This document shows positions 46,601 through 59,350 of a stretch of DNA of 64,000 bases, piece by piece. The stretch's first letter is position 1; each line of letters starts with the position of its first letter. The position numbers and the translations under genes were made by a program. The notes beneath the pieces were generated by a model. The model ran no database searches and was not told the origin of the DNA. It saw nothing but the letters and a program-made list of their open reading frames with translations. Origin of the DNA: Saposhnikovia divaricata (Eukaryota; Streptophyta; Magnoliopsida; Apiales; Apiaceae); the NCBI GenBank assembly GCA_036435485.1, contig CM071596.1, positions 138,285,001 through 138,349,000 on the forward strand, in the 5' to 3' direction.

Positions 46601-49116
46601 ATTTCTACAACATATTGATCCATCTCTGACCATTTCTATACTCTCTTCATAAACCTTCGTTGTTTACTTTCCTTAGTCATAATATATTCATGGTATTCAT
46701 GATACCCTAACATCATACATCTCAAGTCATTATACTTCTATTTATACTCGTAATCTTGGACAATCATATACACATGAATCACTTTAGTACGGGTGACCCC
46801 ATTTCAAAAGTCTAGTAAATTCCCAATCCAAACATGGGTTGCAAAGGGTTCAGTAGAAGATTCCTACAATCTCATTAATATTTCCTTTATATCAGAAGCC
46901 CTTGCAGTCAGTGCTTACTTAGAAGCAACCCTGCTTTGTCCTTTCATTGCTGGTCTAGTCACTTGATAATCCTTTGTGACTTGGCCTCAACTGGCCACAC
47001 TAAAATAAAAATATATATGATTTTAGGGGTTGGCTAATTAGCATTACTTTTCTAGCAATTGCCGGCATAGTGTCTTCTTCTTTGATACCTTTCTACCTTT
47101 CCAAAACTTTACTTCATATAAGTCTTAATCGGCTACTCAGCGCCGTCTCCGGTCACCTTTCCTCTATTTTTATCTTTTCAACTATTCTTATCACTCCCAC
47201 GTGCCACGCAAGCTTACCATTCCTGGCATAACAGCCTTTTCACTTAAGTCAATCCCGGAGTTTCTCAGTCCGGCTAGTTTCTTACTTACATTTCCTGTTT
47301 TCGTCCAATCTCACTTCATCATTGTATTTCTACAATCAATTGCGATAACCGGGGTCTGTCCACCAACCCATATAGCGGCTACCTTACCCAATTCATGGGG
47401 TTTGCCCCGGTTTCTACTTTCTTCCATGACGTTCTCTGATAATCAGAAAGACAAGGTTTGCCAAAATTCGTTGAAGTTCTTTCCAGAATCAGGGAAATTT
47501 TGATCAATCTATCCACCTACTGGTAACATTAAGGAGACCAGTTTCGAAACCTGAAGAATAGTTCTACGAACCTCCAAGCAAATGGAATCATAAGCAGTCA
47601 TAGTTAACAAAATAATCGTCATCAGATTGGAAGTTTACCCACTGGAGAGGAATCAATTATATACATCCCTTAGAAGGGAATCAATAGTTTCAAACTGAAA
47701 CCTATCACAATGTCCTGATATTCAATACTACCAAATGTCGGTCTACCTAACCACTAGTCTCAGAGGGAACATTACCGTCGGAGTTGGTTGTTCCACTAAA
47801 TTGGCACTACTAAGGCCATCTGAACCTGGTGAACCGTGGTGTCCGATTGCGTCCGCAAGTACTTTGTCATGCTGTGCAAGCACACATCCTAATCCTTTAT
47901 GCGAAGCGTCGTTGAAAGCACAAAGTCTCCTTTTCCCATTAAGCAATGCCAGCTCTTGGTCATTACCAATTTCACCTTTTAGCTCCAGGAAGATTTTTTC
48001 ACATTTTTCTCTTTAACTGCTGATCGTATTACTTGATCCATTATAATTCCGCGTCGGAGTAAACTTAAGGTAACTACTATAATCCATTCAACGAAAAGAA
48101 AGAATTTACTATTTCTCTGAATCACATGCATCTAACGTTTCTGGTTCATCATCTAACTATGTTGCGATAACTCTATACTCAGTCTCTGACAATAGTCTCA
48201 TTACGAGTTCATCTTGACTCACTGGTTTTATCTTCCGGTAGGTTCTGAGATCTTTGTCTTGCTTACTACTTCCTTATATAACTTTATCCAATCATGTTGT
48301 CACTTCCAAATGTTTTCACTTTCTAACTGATTCATTCATAAAATGGACATTTTCCTGAGTAAAACAACTTCATCAACCTCAATTTGGTTCTATAAATTAC
48401 AACCTATGACATCTGCCTTCTCATGGCGAATTATTACTGACAATATTCATACTAATTCATTTGTCAAATGATATGGCACTTATTGCCTCCTTCTTAACTA
48501 TTCCTAGGGACTCTGCTCCTCGTCCTATATCGATGTCTTTGATAATCATACATCCCTCTAGCTCTTTCTTCGTTAATATGAAAGTCTCTAAGGATTCTCG
48601 TCTATTCCCATATAAGATCTCAAGTAATTCTTCCAATCCGTCTTACTTGCTGGTACTACCTCCAGTAGTCCGGCTACGAATCCAACATGAATCTTTGGTT
48701 CTCTTGCTAATAGCTCAGCTCTTTATGCTCACTTTTATTAGCACTATACCTTAATCATCTCAGTATTTCTGGCTGCGGCCCTCATTCCTCAAGGGTAAGC
48801 TTCTTATCCTAACAGGACTGTCCTTATCTAATGGAACCACTTCTGGGTATCCAGTAGGGTACTCCATCGAATTTACCCGCTAATCTTCAGCACATAAAGC
48901 ATCATCGCGCTGCTGCTCTTATGCCTCAAGGTCTGTCGCCTTATTCATCGATACGATATCGAGCTAAGTTACTATCATGATACTTAAGAGTTCCCATAAA
49001 GGTTTTATACGTTATCACTACCTTAAGTAGTCCGACTATGAACTTGGCAAGAGTTCTTATTATCTTAGTGAATTTATTGTTTTAACGTCGCCTCATCTCT
49101 GGGGTTTATAACGTAC
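43641..49116 (-). pseudogene. LARD-B interior: decayed chromovirus-like remnants
   Basis: No frame longer than about 110 codons. On the minus strand several pieces still recall a Tekay/Del-type Gypsy polyprotein: FNDASHKGLGCVLAQHDKV at about 47860-47920 (RNase H start), GKANEVADSLS at about 45645-45683 (RNase H end), RVGQLSPRLIRPPESL at about 44940-44990 (integrase C-terminal GPF-like block), and NVFHVAKLHQ at about 44855-44885. A block near 47220-47250 matches the LARD-A interior. A possible gag start (MRAAARNTE) lies near 48770-48800. Spacing between pieces does not fit an intact pol, so deletions or rearrangement must have occurred. Confidence 0.65.
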
Positions 49117-49128
49117 GCTCTGATACCA
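49117..49128 (-). other. LARD-B primer-binding site (initiator Met tRNA)
   Basis: Minus strand TGGTATCAGAGC, four bases from the 5' LTR. Confidence 0.93.
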
Positions 49129-49132
49129 ATTC

Positions 49133-52100
49133 TGTAACACCCCCAGATCCGGGGTCCAGAATCCGGTCGTTACGGTCTCCATTACTGTTCACAATACTTG
49201 AACTTACTTCAACTCAAAATAAATTACATCTTTATGACCCAACACAATAATATAACACACCCGTTATAGTCCCAGAGATGAAATCAGAGTAACTACCAAA
49301 TTTTATTAAGCACAATATGAGTTCTTACAATCCAAAAGAAGTTCAATATGAATACATACTCTTTGACATCCATTTGCATAAGTCATACTAGACCATATAC
49401 TTGGTACTGAAAGAATAAATCTATCCTACCAACAGCTTTCTCTTCGGCTCTGGTAGTCTCATCGTCCTCGCCAGCGTCGAGTGCGCCTTGTGCGAGTCAT
49501 CTAGTCTAGCTGTTGTTGTGATATAATAACAAAGCAAGGGTGAGCAATAGCCCACCAACAATAAAATTTAACTGAACGATAATATATAACAGTTTAAAAG
49601 TATCTTTCAAACCATATGCCATGCATTTACGGAAATGATGCCAGTATAATATGAACGATGAAGTTACAAGGTAACTCAAAATGTAAATATATGTGGGAAT
49701 ATCTGCTATGTCGAAAATAAGCAAGATATTATCATTTATCATATAAAGGGGAACTTGCAATGAAAATATTGCAATTCCAGTTATTAACATTTTTCGAAGT
49801 CCTACAACCTGAAAGAAGTCTCTTCGATACGTGTTGCGGAAGACACCGTCAACCTGAAAGAAGTCTCTTCGATACGTGTTGTAGGGAATTCCCAATTTGG
49901 GAGATGAACCAATACTGGAGTTATCACGCGCCAGCTGTCCCACTCCCTGATGATCAGTCGGGGATGGTACAACCCAATATAGTTTACTACCGGTAGAAGG
50001 AAGAACTGACGGCTCCACTTGTCGATTGCATTTAATAGTAACTCCCTGGCCAATGGTTAGGCCTTGTGATGGACCGCGTGACTCGGCCTCTTACACACGA
50101 CTCCTAGTTCGAATAAATCCACAGTATTGAAACTTAGAGTTTGTCCTCCCTTCCCCAAGTGAAATACTTGTTGATAAGACTCCACAAAGTAGTTGTATCT
50201 AGTTGGAAAGGAAAATTCACCAACATTTCCCAAGCTTTTGCTTATTAATGGATATCAACTTGTTCCAACAATTTTACCCCTCGAATGATGAGAAGGTACA
50301 CACAGACTTAATGAGTCCATAGCAACCAAGTTGCGAGTGAAAAGGATAAATTATGAGATTTATGACCGGGAAGTCTACAAGATAAATAACATTGCTCAAG
50401 TAGGTTCCCCTATAACATAGAAGTTTGAGCGAGCATTTAAATCCTTTAAGATAGATTTAAATGAAAAATAAAGAGTTGGGAACCTTTCCTTAATAAGATA
50501 GTCGTAAAAAGACTCCGAAATATTTTACATAATAACTGGAGGTGAAAGATAATCTCCGAATAATATAAATCATTTTAAAAAGAATTTAAAGAATTAAATA
50601 AATATTCCAAGAATATTCATTAACTCAATAATAATTACGGAATATCATTAAATCATAATATTGCTCGTAAGTAAATCTCGAATGAATATATAGAATTATT
50701 TGCTAAATAAAACCCTCCTTAAATGAATATTCAAAATAATATTCATTAAATAATTAAACTCCAATAAATATTTAAAATAATATTCAATAAATAAGTCAAA
50801 CCTTAAATGAATATTTGAAAATAATATTCATTTAGTATTTAATCTTCTAAATGAATATCCAAATAACATTCATTTAATAAATAATCTTCTAAATGAATAT
50901 CCAAATAACATTCATTTAATAAATAATCTTCTAAATGAATATCCAAATAATATTCATTTAGTAATTAATCTTCTAAATGAATATCCAAATAATATTCATT
51001 TAGTAATCAAAACTTTAAAGGAATAATCGAAATAATATTCTTTAAGTAAACAGAACTTCCAATGAATATTTTAAAATAATATTCATCAAGTACATAAAAC
51101 CTTAAATGAATATTCGAAAGTAATATTCATTTAATAAATAACATTCTAATGAATATCAAAATAATATTCATTAAATAATCAACTCTAAATGAATATTCGA
51201 AACTAACATTCATTTAATATCTCTCGACTGAGATAATACTCGAATAACATTCCTCGAAATATTTCCAAGTAATTGATACTTTATGGAATATAAATAACGT
51301 TTAACAATAACATTCCTCAGATAAATAATAATCTGTCGTTGGAATCCCTCAGGGTTTCCACGACTATCTATATCTCAAAATACCGACTCCCGGTCTATAT
51401 TTAGAATGAATATCATATGCCCTTCGCTAAGGGTCTTACCAAAACAATCCGGCTTATCACTGATAATTCGTATCTAGTCTATAAGCCAATATCAATTCAG
51501 GGAACAAGTATCACAAAAACCAGAGTCACAATATAATTGGAAACAGGCATGCATGCGATGGCATATGTAAAACAGAAATCATATACATATATTATCACAA
51601 CAACAAGTTCAAAGGTTTGAACACTTTCCTGGTAATCGGTTGTGGGTGGAGATAGCGTGTCCTGGGTCTGCTCGATGATCTATAAACAATCAGAACATTC
51701 GAGATTAACCACTTAACACCTTTTAAAAGTCTAGGTATAACTTTACTTAAATCGAAACACATTTTCAAATTATCTCGTTATACACCTTTTAGTGTAACTC
51801 TTTTTATCACCGATACGATCCGATATTTGTTCGTTTTCTAAGTTATAACCAAAGTTATACTTTTAAGGGGTTCGTTCGCATTTAACTTCGATTCAAACAT
51901 TTTTATAAAATCGGAAAATGATCCGTTTGACATGTGGTTTTCTTTCATACCTTCCTTATGACCTCTAGTATTTATTTACCAAGATTCGCCACTGAGTAAC
52001 ATGCTTTACGAGGGTTTAATTGAAGTTATGAACTTTTACTTACGGTTCCAAACCAATTTTAGTAATTTGACCATAACTCCTAAACCGTAAGTCGGAATGT

Positions 52101-53742
52101 TTCGATTCTTTCGCCAAAACGATCTATGACTCGAGCTCTACGAGGACATGTCATGTTCATAACCAGTTAAGACAATTCACCCTACTGTGATGCACGAATT
52201 CTTTAAGGTTATCGAAAATCGGGCATTACGACGGCTATAAATCGAATATTTCCAAATTCCAAACTTTCCAATAATCATAGTTTCCACTCCAAACAACATA
52301 TACATGTTATTTAACCATGAACTAAGGCCAAGCAATTCCTTTCCGTTCATCTAAACTATTTATCCTCTTATATCAACAAATCACTACATAAGCATGCTTT
52401 AATTATCACCATAATCATACTAATCTAAAAACTCATCAAGAACATCATTAAACTCAAAGTAAGGCCTAGGGTTTCAAGAGTGTTATACCTTCCTTGGGGT
52501 GTGTATGCACTTAGTAAGCCTTGCATAGTCCTTGTATAGCCTCCATGAAGCATGGATCATCAACCAAAATCAAGATCCAAGAATTTTGTTCTTGAGGTTA
52601 CTATTCATCCTCCACTTTCTTGATTTTTTTGAAAATGGAAACAAAGGAGTTTGAAGCTAATACTTTGAGGAGGTTACTTTCTTGAAATATAGGACTCATT
52701 CTAAAAATTACAAGATCAAACAATTGTTGGAAGTGGGATTTTGGTTTTTGAATTTAAGGGGAAGTCGAATGCTTTCTTTGGAGAGGAAAAGGAGTTGGTT
52801 GCTTGTTTGCTTGCTAGTATCTTGCTCTCATCTTGTGTCTTTGAGATATTATCTCATAAAGTAGCTTTATTAAAGCTATGATGTCATGGATGATGAATTT
52901 TGATGGACATGTGTCTTGTTTTTGTGATTGGATGAGAAAGGATGCTAAGTACTAGTTAATCTCTATTGGTTCTAGTTTGTAATGTGACTAGATTGCCTAC
53001 TAGATATTTATCACTTGCACATGCATGTATCTTGCTTCCTCTGCTTGTTTCTTTGTCCGTTTATCACTCAATTCATTGATCGTTCGTAGGAATAACTCAT
53101 TCGTTTCTAGTTAGGGTTTTACCGGAAACCGTCTTAATATTTATACTACCATTCTCCATCATTCTTAATAATCCTCGAATCCATTTTCCTTAATTCCCTT
53201 CAATAATTCCTTAAGTCTTTCAGTGTCCAGGGAAATCTCGGGAAAAATAAAAGTGCTATCTTTCAGAATCCGACAGTTTTTACATACACTCTTTTTCCCA
53301 CTGGATCACTAATACGAACTCAGAATTTCGTTCCGGGTACTTCTATATAGCGTCGTCTAATAATATTCCTAAATCCACCAAAATCACTATTCATCAATTT
53401 TTCTTTACTCATCCTCTTAGGGTTGTACAATTGTCCCTGATCTCTTTCGATCGTTCCTTAACCTTTTTACGGACCCACTGGACCAATAACAGATATCGAT
53501 CTGGATGACATAAGAATAATCTTCTCCTTTCGAATTATCAAATCTCAATTCCCTAGGAGATAGATAATTCTTATCTAAAGCGTCAACCAATAGTATTCTT
53601 CATGGCATATAAACATTTGAATCCAAATCTATTCCTTTCATTCATTATCTCAATCGTTACATCATAGTCGTAATCATTATTCACCATTACCTCAGTACAT
53701 ATTAAAAAGTTTTAATTATATCCAAAATTTGGGGTTCTTACA
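49133..53742 (-). repeat. LARD-B 5' LTR (right copy)
   Basis: 4610 bp, full-length partner of 39085-43621. The 73-bp excess comes mainly from more palindromic units at 50719-51218 and a small insertion near 52780. A 170-codon minus-strand frame at 49506-50018 exists only because stops are absent there; in the other LTR the same frame is broken. Confidence 0.95.
50719..51218. repeat. Tandem array of short palindromic units, second LTR copy
   Basis: Same array as 40665-41120 with about one extra unit of the AATGAATATCCAAATAACATT type. Confidence 0.9.
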
Positions 53743-53747
53743 GTTGA

Positions 53748-54565
53748 TGTGTGCCAAGAGATCTCGATCAAAACCTTGGAGAATCAGATAGGTCAAATTG
53801 CAAACGCCTTGCTGAATAGGCCACAAGGAGTGCTTCCAAGTGATACAGAGACTAATCCAAGAAAAAAGGATGGCAAGGAGCAGATTAAGGCCATAACATT
53901 AAGGTCCGGGAAAGTCATAAATGACCTGGAAACAGAAAATGAAGTGAATCTACAGAACAAAGAGCTGGGAGGTCGTGCTGTGCACTTCGCACCCGCATCC
54001 CTAGCCGCGCCCCTTGGAAGAAGAATCTGAATTGTCGAATGTCAATTTGAACATCGGAGCAGAGAGAAGCAAAAATTCTTCTATAATATCAGCTCCAGAG
54101 CAGGAAAAAGACAACAAACAGAGCTACCCTCCTCCACCATATCCTCAGAGACTTCAGAAGTAGAAGCTAGACAAGTAATTCGCCAAATTTCTTGAGGTAT
54201 TCAAAAAGTTACACATAAATATACCTTTTGCAGAAGCTCTAGAACAAATGCTGAGTTATGCTAAGTTCATGAAGGGTATTCTATCAAGGAAACTGAAACT
54301 TGAGGAATTGAAAACCGTTGCTTTGATAGAAGAATGCAATGCTGTTTTGTAACAGAAATTGCTCCTGAAACTCAAGGATCCTAGAAGCATTACAATACCT
54401 TGCACTATAGGCAATCTATCTTTCGACAAATGCTTATGTGACTTGGGAGCTAGTATAAATCTGATGCCGCTGCCTATTTTTATGCAACTTGGTCTGCCTG
54501 ATCCAAAATCTACAAATATCTCCTTACAGCTAGCAGATCGGTCGATCACGTATCCGAGAGGTATA
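53748..54565 (+). pseudogene. GYP-D Gag end and protease (cut by LTR-C)
   Basis: Continues GYP-D after LARD-B: CQEISIKTLENQIGQIANAL and ITLRSGKVINDLE (end of Athila/Tat Gag), then a stretch with frameshifts and stops around 54028-54350 in which FLEVFKKLHINIPFAEAL and LSYAKFMKGIL can still be read, then a protease start TIPCTIGN, LCDLGASINLMP (catalytic Asp in DLGAS), LQLADRS, YPRG. It is cut at 54565 by the LTR-C element. The reading frame is also shifted across the LARD-B site. Dead copy, older than its insertions. Confidence 0.87.
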
Positions 54566-57500
54566 TATAACGACCTAGAAATTTTTGCAATTATTTAAGT
54601 GTTTATTTAATAGATAAATGTGAATTATGTGATTTATGAGATGAATATATTTTTGTGAAGTCAAGGTATATGTGAAATCATGTTTATGTGATTATATGAT
54701 GATTCGTATGTGTTGTATGTGCTCGTATATTTTTAATTGCATTTTTGGTGCACTAAAACTATTTTAAATAAGCATTTTTAATCTTCTGATATTTTTATAA
54801 AATCATTGAAGTCGTTTAAAATCATGAAATCTTTTGCATAATCATCTTTATGATATGATTTAGTTTTTAAAATTAGTGTGAGTATTTAATTGTGGGCGTA
54901 AGTATTTTAAAATGATATAAAAAGCTTTATTCCATTTTAAGATGTTAAACTTGTAAAAAATCATATAAAATTCATTTTTGATCCCAAAATTATTTTAAAA
55001 ATATGGGGAGGTCTGTAATTTCATAAACTTTATTTTAGAATTTTAAAAATTATTTTTATCTTAATTTTCCATTTTATTTCAATTTTTAGATGATTAAAAT
55101 CAGCTTTTAAAAGAAAGTAGATTTTTCAGCATTGGTAAATGGCCAAACTGCCCCTGGCAGTATTATATCCACCGCCATCAGTTTCTTCCCCATTTTCGTT
55201 GTTCATTCTCCTTTGCTTTTCAACCCCGATTCTCTCCTCTCCCTTTTCCTTTCAATTTTCTTCGGTTTATGCTCCAAAATACCACTATAACTCTGTTTAA
55301 TTCTTATACTATTTAGTTTGTTAAGATTAAATAGATATATGTAATGTTCTTTAAATTTTATGTATATATATATATATATATATATGTATCTATATATTTG
55401 AATTTTGGCATGCAAGGGTTAAGAGGTCAAGATTCTTCGAATTAAAGCTTGAACATAGTTTGTTGTTGTCAAAAATGGAATCGGGAGGCAATTTGAGGGT
55501 GAAGAACCCAATTTCTGGGCTTTCCCCGTTCGGGTTGCCACCGCCGGCAATGAGCTCCGGCGAGCCGGCGGTTGGTTAATGTTTCCTTTTTATTTGCTGC
55601 TTGTTTCATAATTTGAAGTGCTAATTGTGAAGTGAATCATGCTGCATGTGCAAATAGTAGTTTTATTCAAATTTTAATTTGTTAATTATATGAACTTAAT
55701 TTATATGAGCTGATATATGTTTAATTAAATGAATTGATGATGATATGTGGTTGTTTGATTATATACTAATCTGCATGTGTTGTTGAGATGGGTTTTAGTT
55801 TGCAATCCGAATTTTAAAGAATAAATTCGATCTGTCTACGGACAATGAATTGTGAATTTTCATGTTTTGACGATTGTAGATTGTTAATTATTAAAGATAT
55901 AATTTGTAGGTATGATTTAGTAGGGTAATCTAGTTTATCAGATTTTTATTTATGATTTAAAGACTGTATGTTGGATTCTCAGATAACTAGTGTTACATTC
56001 CGAGTTTATATTTTAGTGGTGATTGTAAGTTGTAAGTATAACATGGAGTTGGTATTTGATTACAGAATTTCTTGATTGTTGGTTTTAGTCGGTTATGTTC
56101 CGAAGGGCTAGTCCACTTTTCAAAGGAGATGCTGCCCGTTTTTCATTAGATTTATAATTGTAAAATGTATAGTATTATAATATAAACTACTTGTAAATCA
56201 AGTTGATCTTATCGGTTAAGTGTTTAAGTGACAAATATGATTTGTTTGTGCTAAGTGTTATATGCTTAAGTGTTGGCTTGATTATAATAAATTGTTTGGT
56301 AAGTATAACTAGCATGTATTATAAGTGCTGTGTTTGTAAGACGTAATAGGATTCGTTGGGTAGAATAGAATTAGATGATTAAGGGTATAATAATACTAAA
56401 GTAGTATGTTACATTTATATAGGTACCAGTAGGAGGCTGATAAGAGCCAGTACGTGTGTAATTGGATCTTAGAAGTGAGATGATATCAAAGTTAACAAGC
56501 ATTTTGGTGGACGAATTATGGAGGAAAGATAGAAGTATAATCGATTAGAGACCAACGTAAAAAGAAGTAGAGACTAACTTATAGTGATTAACGAATCGAT
56601 ATGTTGGAATCAAGACTACGTATACTGAGGCAAGTGTTTCTATTCCTCACTTATTGTTCAAGTGAAGTATATCTGTTTCTGTTGTTCATAACATATTTCT
56701 TTCAAATCAGTTTGCTAGTAACCTGTGTCTTCCTGTACCAATCCATTGCGTTATCTTATGAACTATCTTTTGATATACGTTGATTGTTATGCACCTACCA
56801 CTACCTTTCTGTTGATTAACAATGAAGTTTGGTTCTATAACCTGTACCTTGCTTTAGACTAAGACCATTATTGTGTCTATTATCTTATACCTTTTAAACC
56901 CAATCAGGCTTCCAAGTCTTAAATACGATTTCTAAAACTTAACACCGGTTGTAATATTTCTTGATTGATAACTATCTTCCAGTCTACCAAACCATGTTTT
57001 ATTAACTCCAGTATTACTTACACATGTTTTCGTAACTTTTATCCTACTGAACATTGTTCAAAAGAACCAAGTTTTACTGAACTTCTGTTTTAAAGAACCA
57101 GGTTTAACCAGGTTTTAACGAACCTTGTTTTTAAGGAATCATATTTTTACTGAACTTGACTTTCAATGATCCTTATTTCAACAGAACCTTGTTTTAAGAA
57201 ACTATATGTTATTAAAGCCTCTTTTAAAACTTGTAATCAAAAGAACCTTGATTTAGAAAAATGAGACTTATTTAACTATACTCTGTCCAATCATTATTTC
57301 ATTAATGCAAGACCTTTATCACCATAAATTAATTTGTTGCCCTGCTTTAATGTATTAAAACTATATATATTACAATGTTGATCAAACCACTAACCTAAAG
57401 ACTTGATTACCATTCTTGATATTCATTACCTTTTAAACTGAGTTAATTGCCCTAAAACTAGTCATGATACACATCTTTGACCTTTGACTTAAATTTCCTT

Positions 57501-58639
57501 CCTTGTACTCTGATCAAAGCCTTGATTTCTTTTGAGTCTATAGCTTCTTGATTCAGACTTGTATCCCTATTCTCTTGATGTCAGAGAACTTAGTTAAACC
57601 TTTGACTTTTATCATTGCAAATCAAAATGAGTTATTTTCTTAAAATACTTTGAAGTTACTTAGATTGGACTGATTTGTTATCAGTGAGTGGTGCTTCGGA
57701 CTAATGGTTTTTGAAAAGATTTAAGTATTAAAATTTTTTACAAATTTAAAAGGGGTTTTCTAAACCTTAATATTTTTAAAATGTGATTTTGTAAAATGTT
57801 AGGAACTCCGTCAAAATGGTTTCCAAGGATTCCTAACGATTGGAGAGGTTAGTGATCGGGTAATACCGGTCCGACCTGTTTGTGTATATTTATGGTGTAG
57901 TTCTGGTCTATCCAGTCCAACACCCTTATAGGCCAATGTTTTGCCTCTTGGGAACCCAAGCTATCCTAATGAGAGGATGAATGTCCAGAGGGACTTTGTG
58001 TCCGGTATGGGGACTTTATGGGCTGATCACCCGTATTGTCTATGTGAAATAAAACCTCCAATCACTTTTAAAATGCTTTATTTATAAGACTGTGAAATGA
58101 AATTGGTTTATTATTGGAAATGTCAATTGCCTTGCACATATTTTATTATCAACTATTGCTTTGCCTTTAAGTTGATATCCTGTTGTTATCAAACATCAGT
58201 ATTAATCTATTGCTTCCAGTCATATCATCTACCATCTTATTATTGCTGGAAGCCAGCTTTATGTTTGTTGTCAGCTTTCAATTTATTTAGAAGTTGTTAC
58301 TTCTCTATTCACTAGCTGAGCGTTGTTGGCTCACTCTTGTTTTATTCATCTAACCTTTCAGCTAGACTTAAGAATGGTCTACCTACGTATGATAATTCGA
58401 ACGCGTGTGGCAAGACGTTCTATTCAAGTTAGATTTCAGTATCAGTATGGACTCATACAGTATTGGACTGCGCTTCTGATAAGAAGGTATAGTAATTATA
58501 ATAGTTGTTGTAATTTAGATTCTTGTTTCATACTATAACCTGAGATCGATCCTTATTAAGGGGTCGTCTGAATAATTAAGTTATACTTAATTGTATTGGT
58601 TGTGGCACCAAATTTGGACCCCGGATTTGGGACATCACA
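54566..58639 (+). repeat. LTR-C family 5' LTR
   Basis: 4074 bp. Starts TATAACGACC and ends GGACATCACA, directly followed by a primer-binding site. Its end GGACCCCGGATTTGGGACAT resembles the ends of LARD-A and LARD-B, and GCTCACTCTTG near 58330 is also in LARD-A near 17710, so it belongs to the same chromovirus-like group. The start is TA rather than TG in both copies seen. It has a TA run at 55362-55385 and degenerate GAACCTTGTTTTAA-like repeats at 57041-57260. No supportable gene. Confidence 0.85.
55362..55385. repeat. (TA)n microsatellite
   Basis: Short TA run in the LTR-C 5' LTR. Confidence 0.93.
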
Positions 58640-58642
58640 GGT

Positions 58643-58654
58643 TGGTATCAGAGC
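58643..58654 (+). other. LTR-C element primer-binding site
   Basis: TGGTATCAGAGC three bases after the LTR end; sets the element on the plus strand. Confidence 0.93.
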
Positions 58655-59345
58655 AACAGGTTAGGGTCACTGAAATAAGTTAGGACAATTAGGAGTAAGT
58701 ATTTAAGTTAGACGTTAGGTAGAACGATTTAAGATAAGGTTCGTCTTAGGATTTCAAGATGAGAGTTACGACTTTATTTAGTATTTCGACATATCGTGCG
58801 AGTAGGAGATCAATTCACCCGAAGGACCGGCTATGGACGAGGCAACTAATTCGGAGCTACAAGTTGGAAGACGTCATCTGCCTCGTATACTTTCTAGGAT
58901 TCCTTCTGTGACTTTAACTATGATGTGAATGTTATAGAGAGAGTACAAGAAGAACTATAAGCATGATACGAACACGAATACCGATATTTGTTTGGAGTAA
59001 AGGGGTAACTATTCCCTATTAGCCATTGCTCTAATTTAATTCATTATCTGAAAGAATTGTTTTAAAAAGGAATCGATTCTTGTTATCATTCTGAATTGTT
59101 ATAACTAATTCACAGTTTATATTATCGCTGAAGCATTTGTTGCACAGTGATGATTGAAATCGAGAATGAATTGAGATCTTCTTAATTATTCAACTCATTA
59201 TGGTCAGGCCGGTTTTGGCAACTAAGTGTATTAGCGCTTAGTCGATAAGAGTGACATTATGAGTAATTATGAATTTCTTAAATATTTATTTAATCAATAG
59301 TTGATGCATCCGTGTGATGATCAATTATACTTCAATTTTTAAGAA
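58655..59345 (+). other. LTR-C element interior, first part
   Basis: Non-coding in the state seen. A 31-codon frame begins at 58831-58835 (MDEATNSELQVGRR) and stops; it may be the remains of a gag start but is too short to call. The interior is interrupted by a solo LTR at 59351. Confidence 0.5.
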
Positions 59346-59350
59346 GCTTT

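Larger units (their letters stand above)
39085..53742 (-). mobile_element. LARD-B: large non-autonomous Gypsy-like element inserted in GYP-D gag
   Basis: 14,658 bp. LTRs 39085-43621 and 49133-53742 start TGTAACACCCCC and end GGGTTCTTACA on the plus strand; TSD GTTGA at 39080-39084 and 53743-53747. The Met-type primer-binding site beside the right LTR and the purine tract beside the left LTR set it on the minus strand. The 5.5 kb interior has no long ORF, only decayed Tekay/Del-like pol pieces. LTR ends share GGACCCCGGATCTGGGG with LARD-A. The LTRs differ more than those of LARD-A (roughly eight changes in the first 450 bp by eye), so it is older. Confidence 0.93.

Noticed and set aside
49506..50018. 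170-codon minus-strand ORF in the LARD-B right LTR with a doubled NTYRRDFFQV segment
   Set aside because: The repeat comes from a DNA-level duplication. In the sister LTR the frame is broken, and LTRs rarely code.
55203..58538. Small ORFs in the LTR-C LTR (for example 56601-56783, 58097-58315, 58323-58538)
   Set aside because: Short, hydrophobic by AT bias, inside an LTR, with no recognisable domain.
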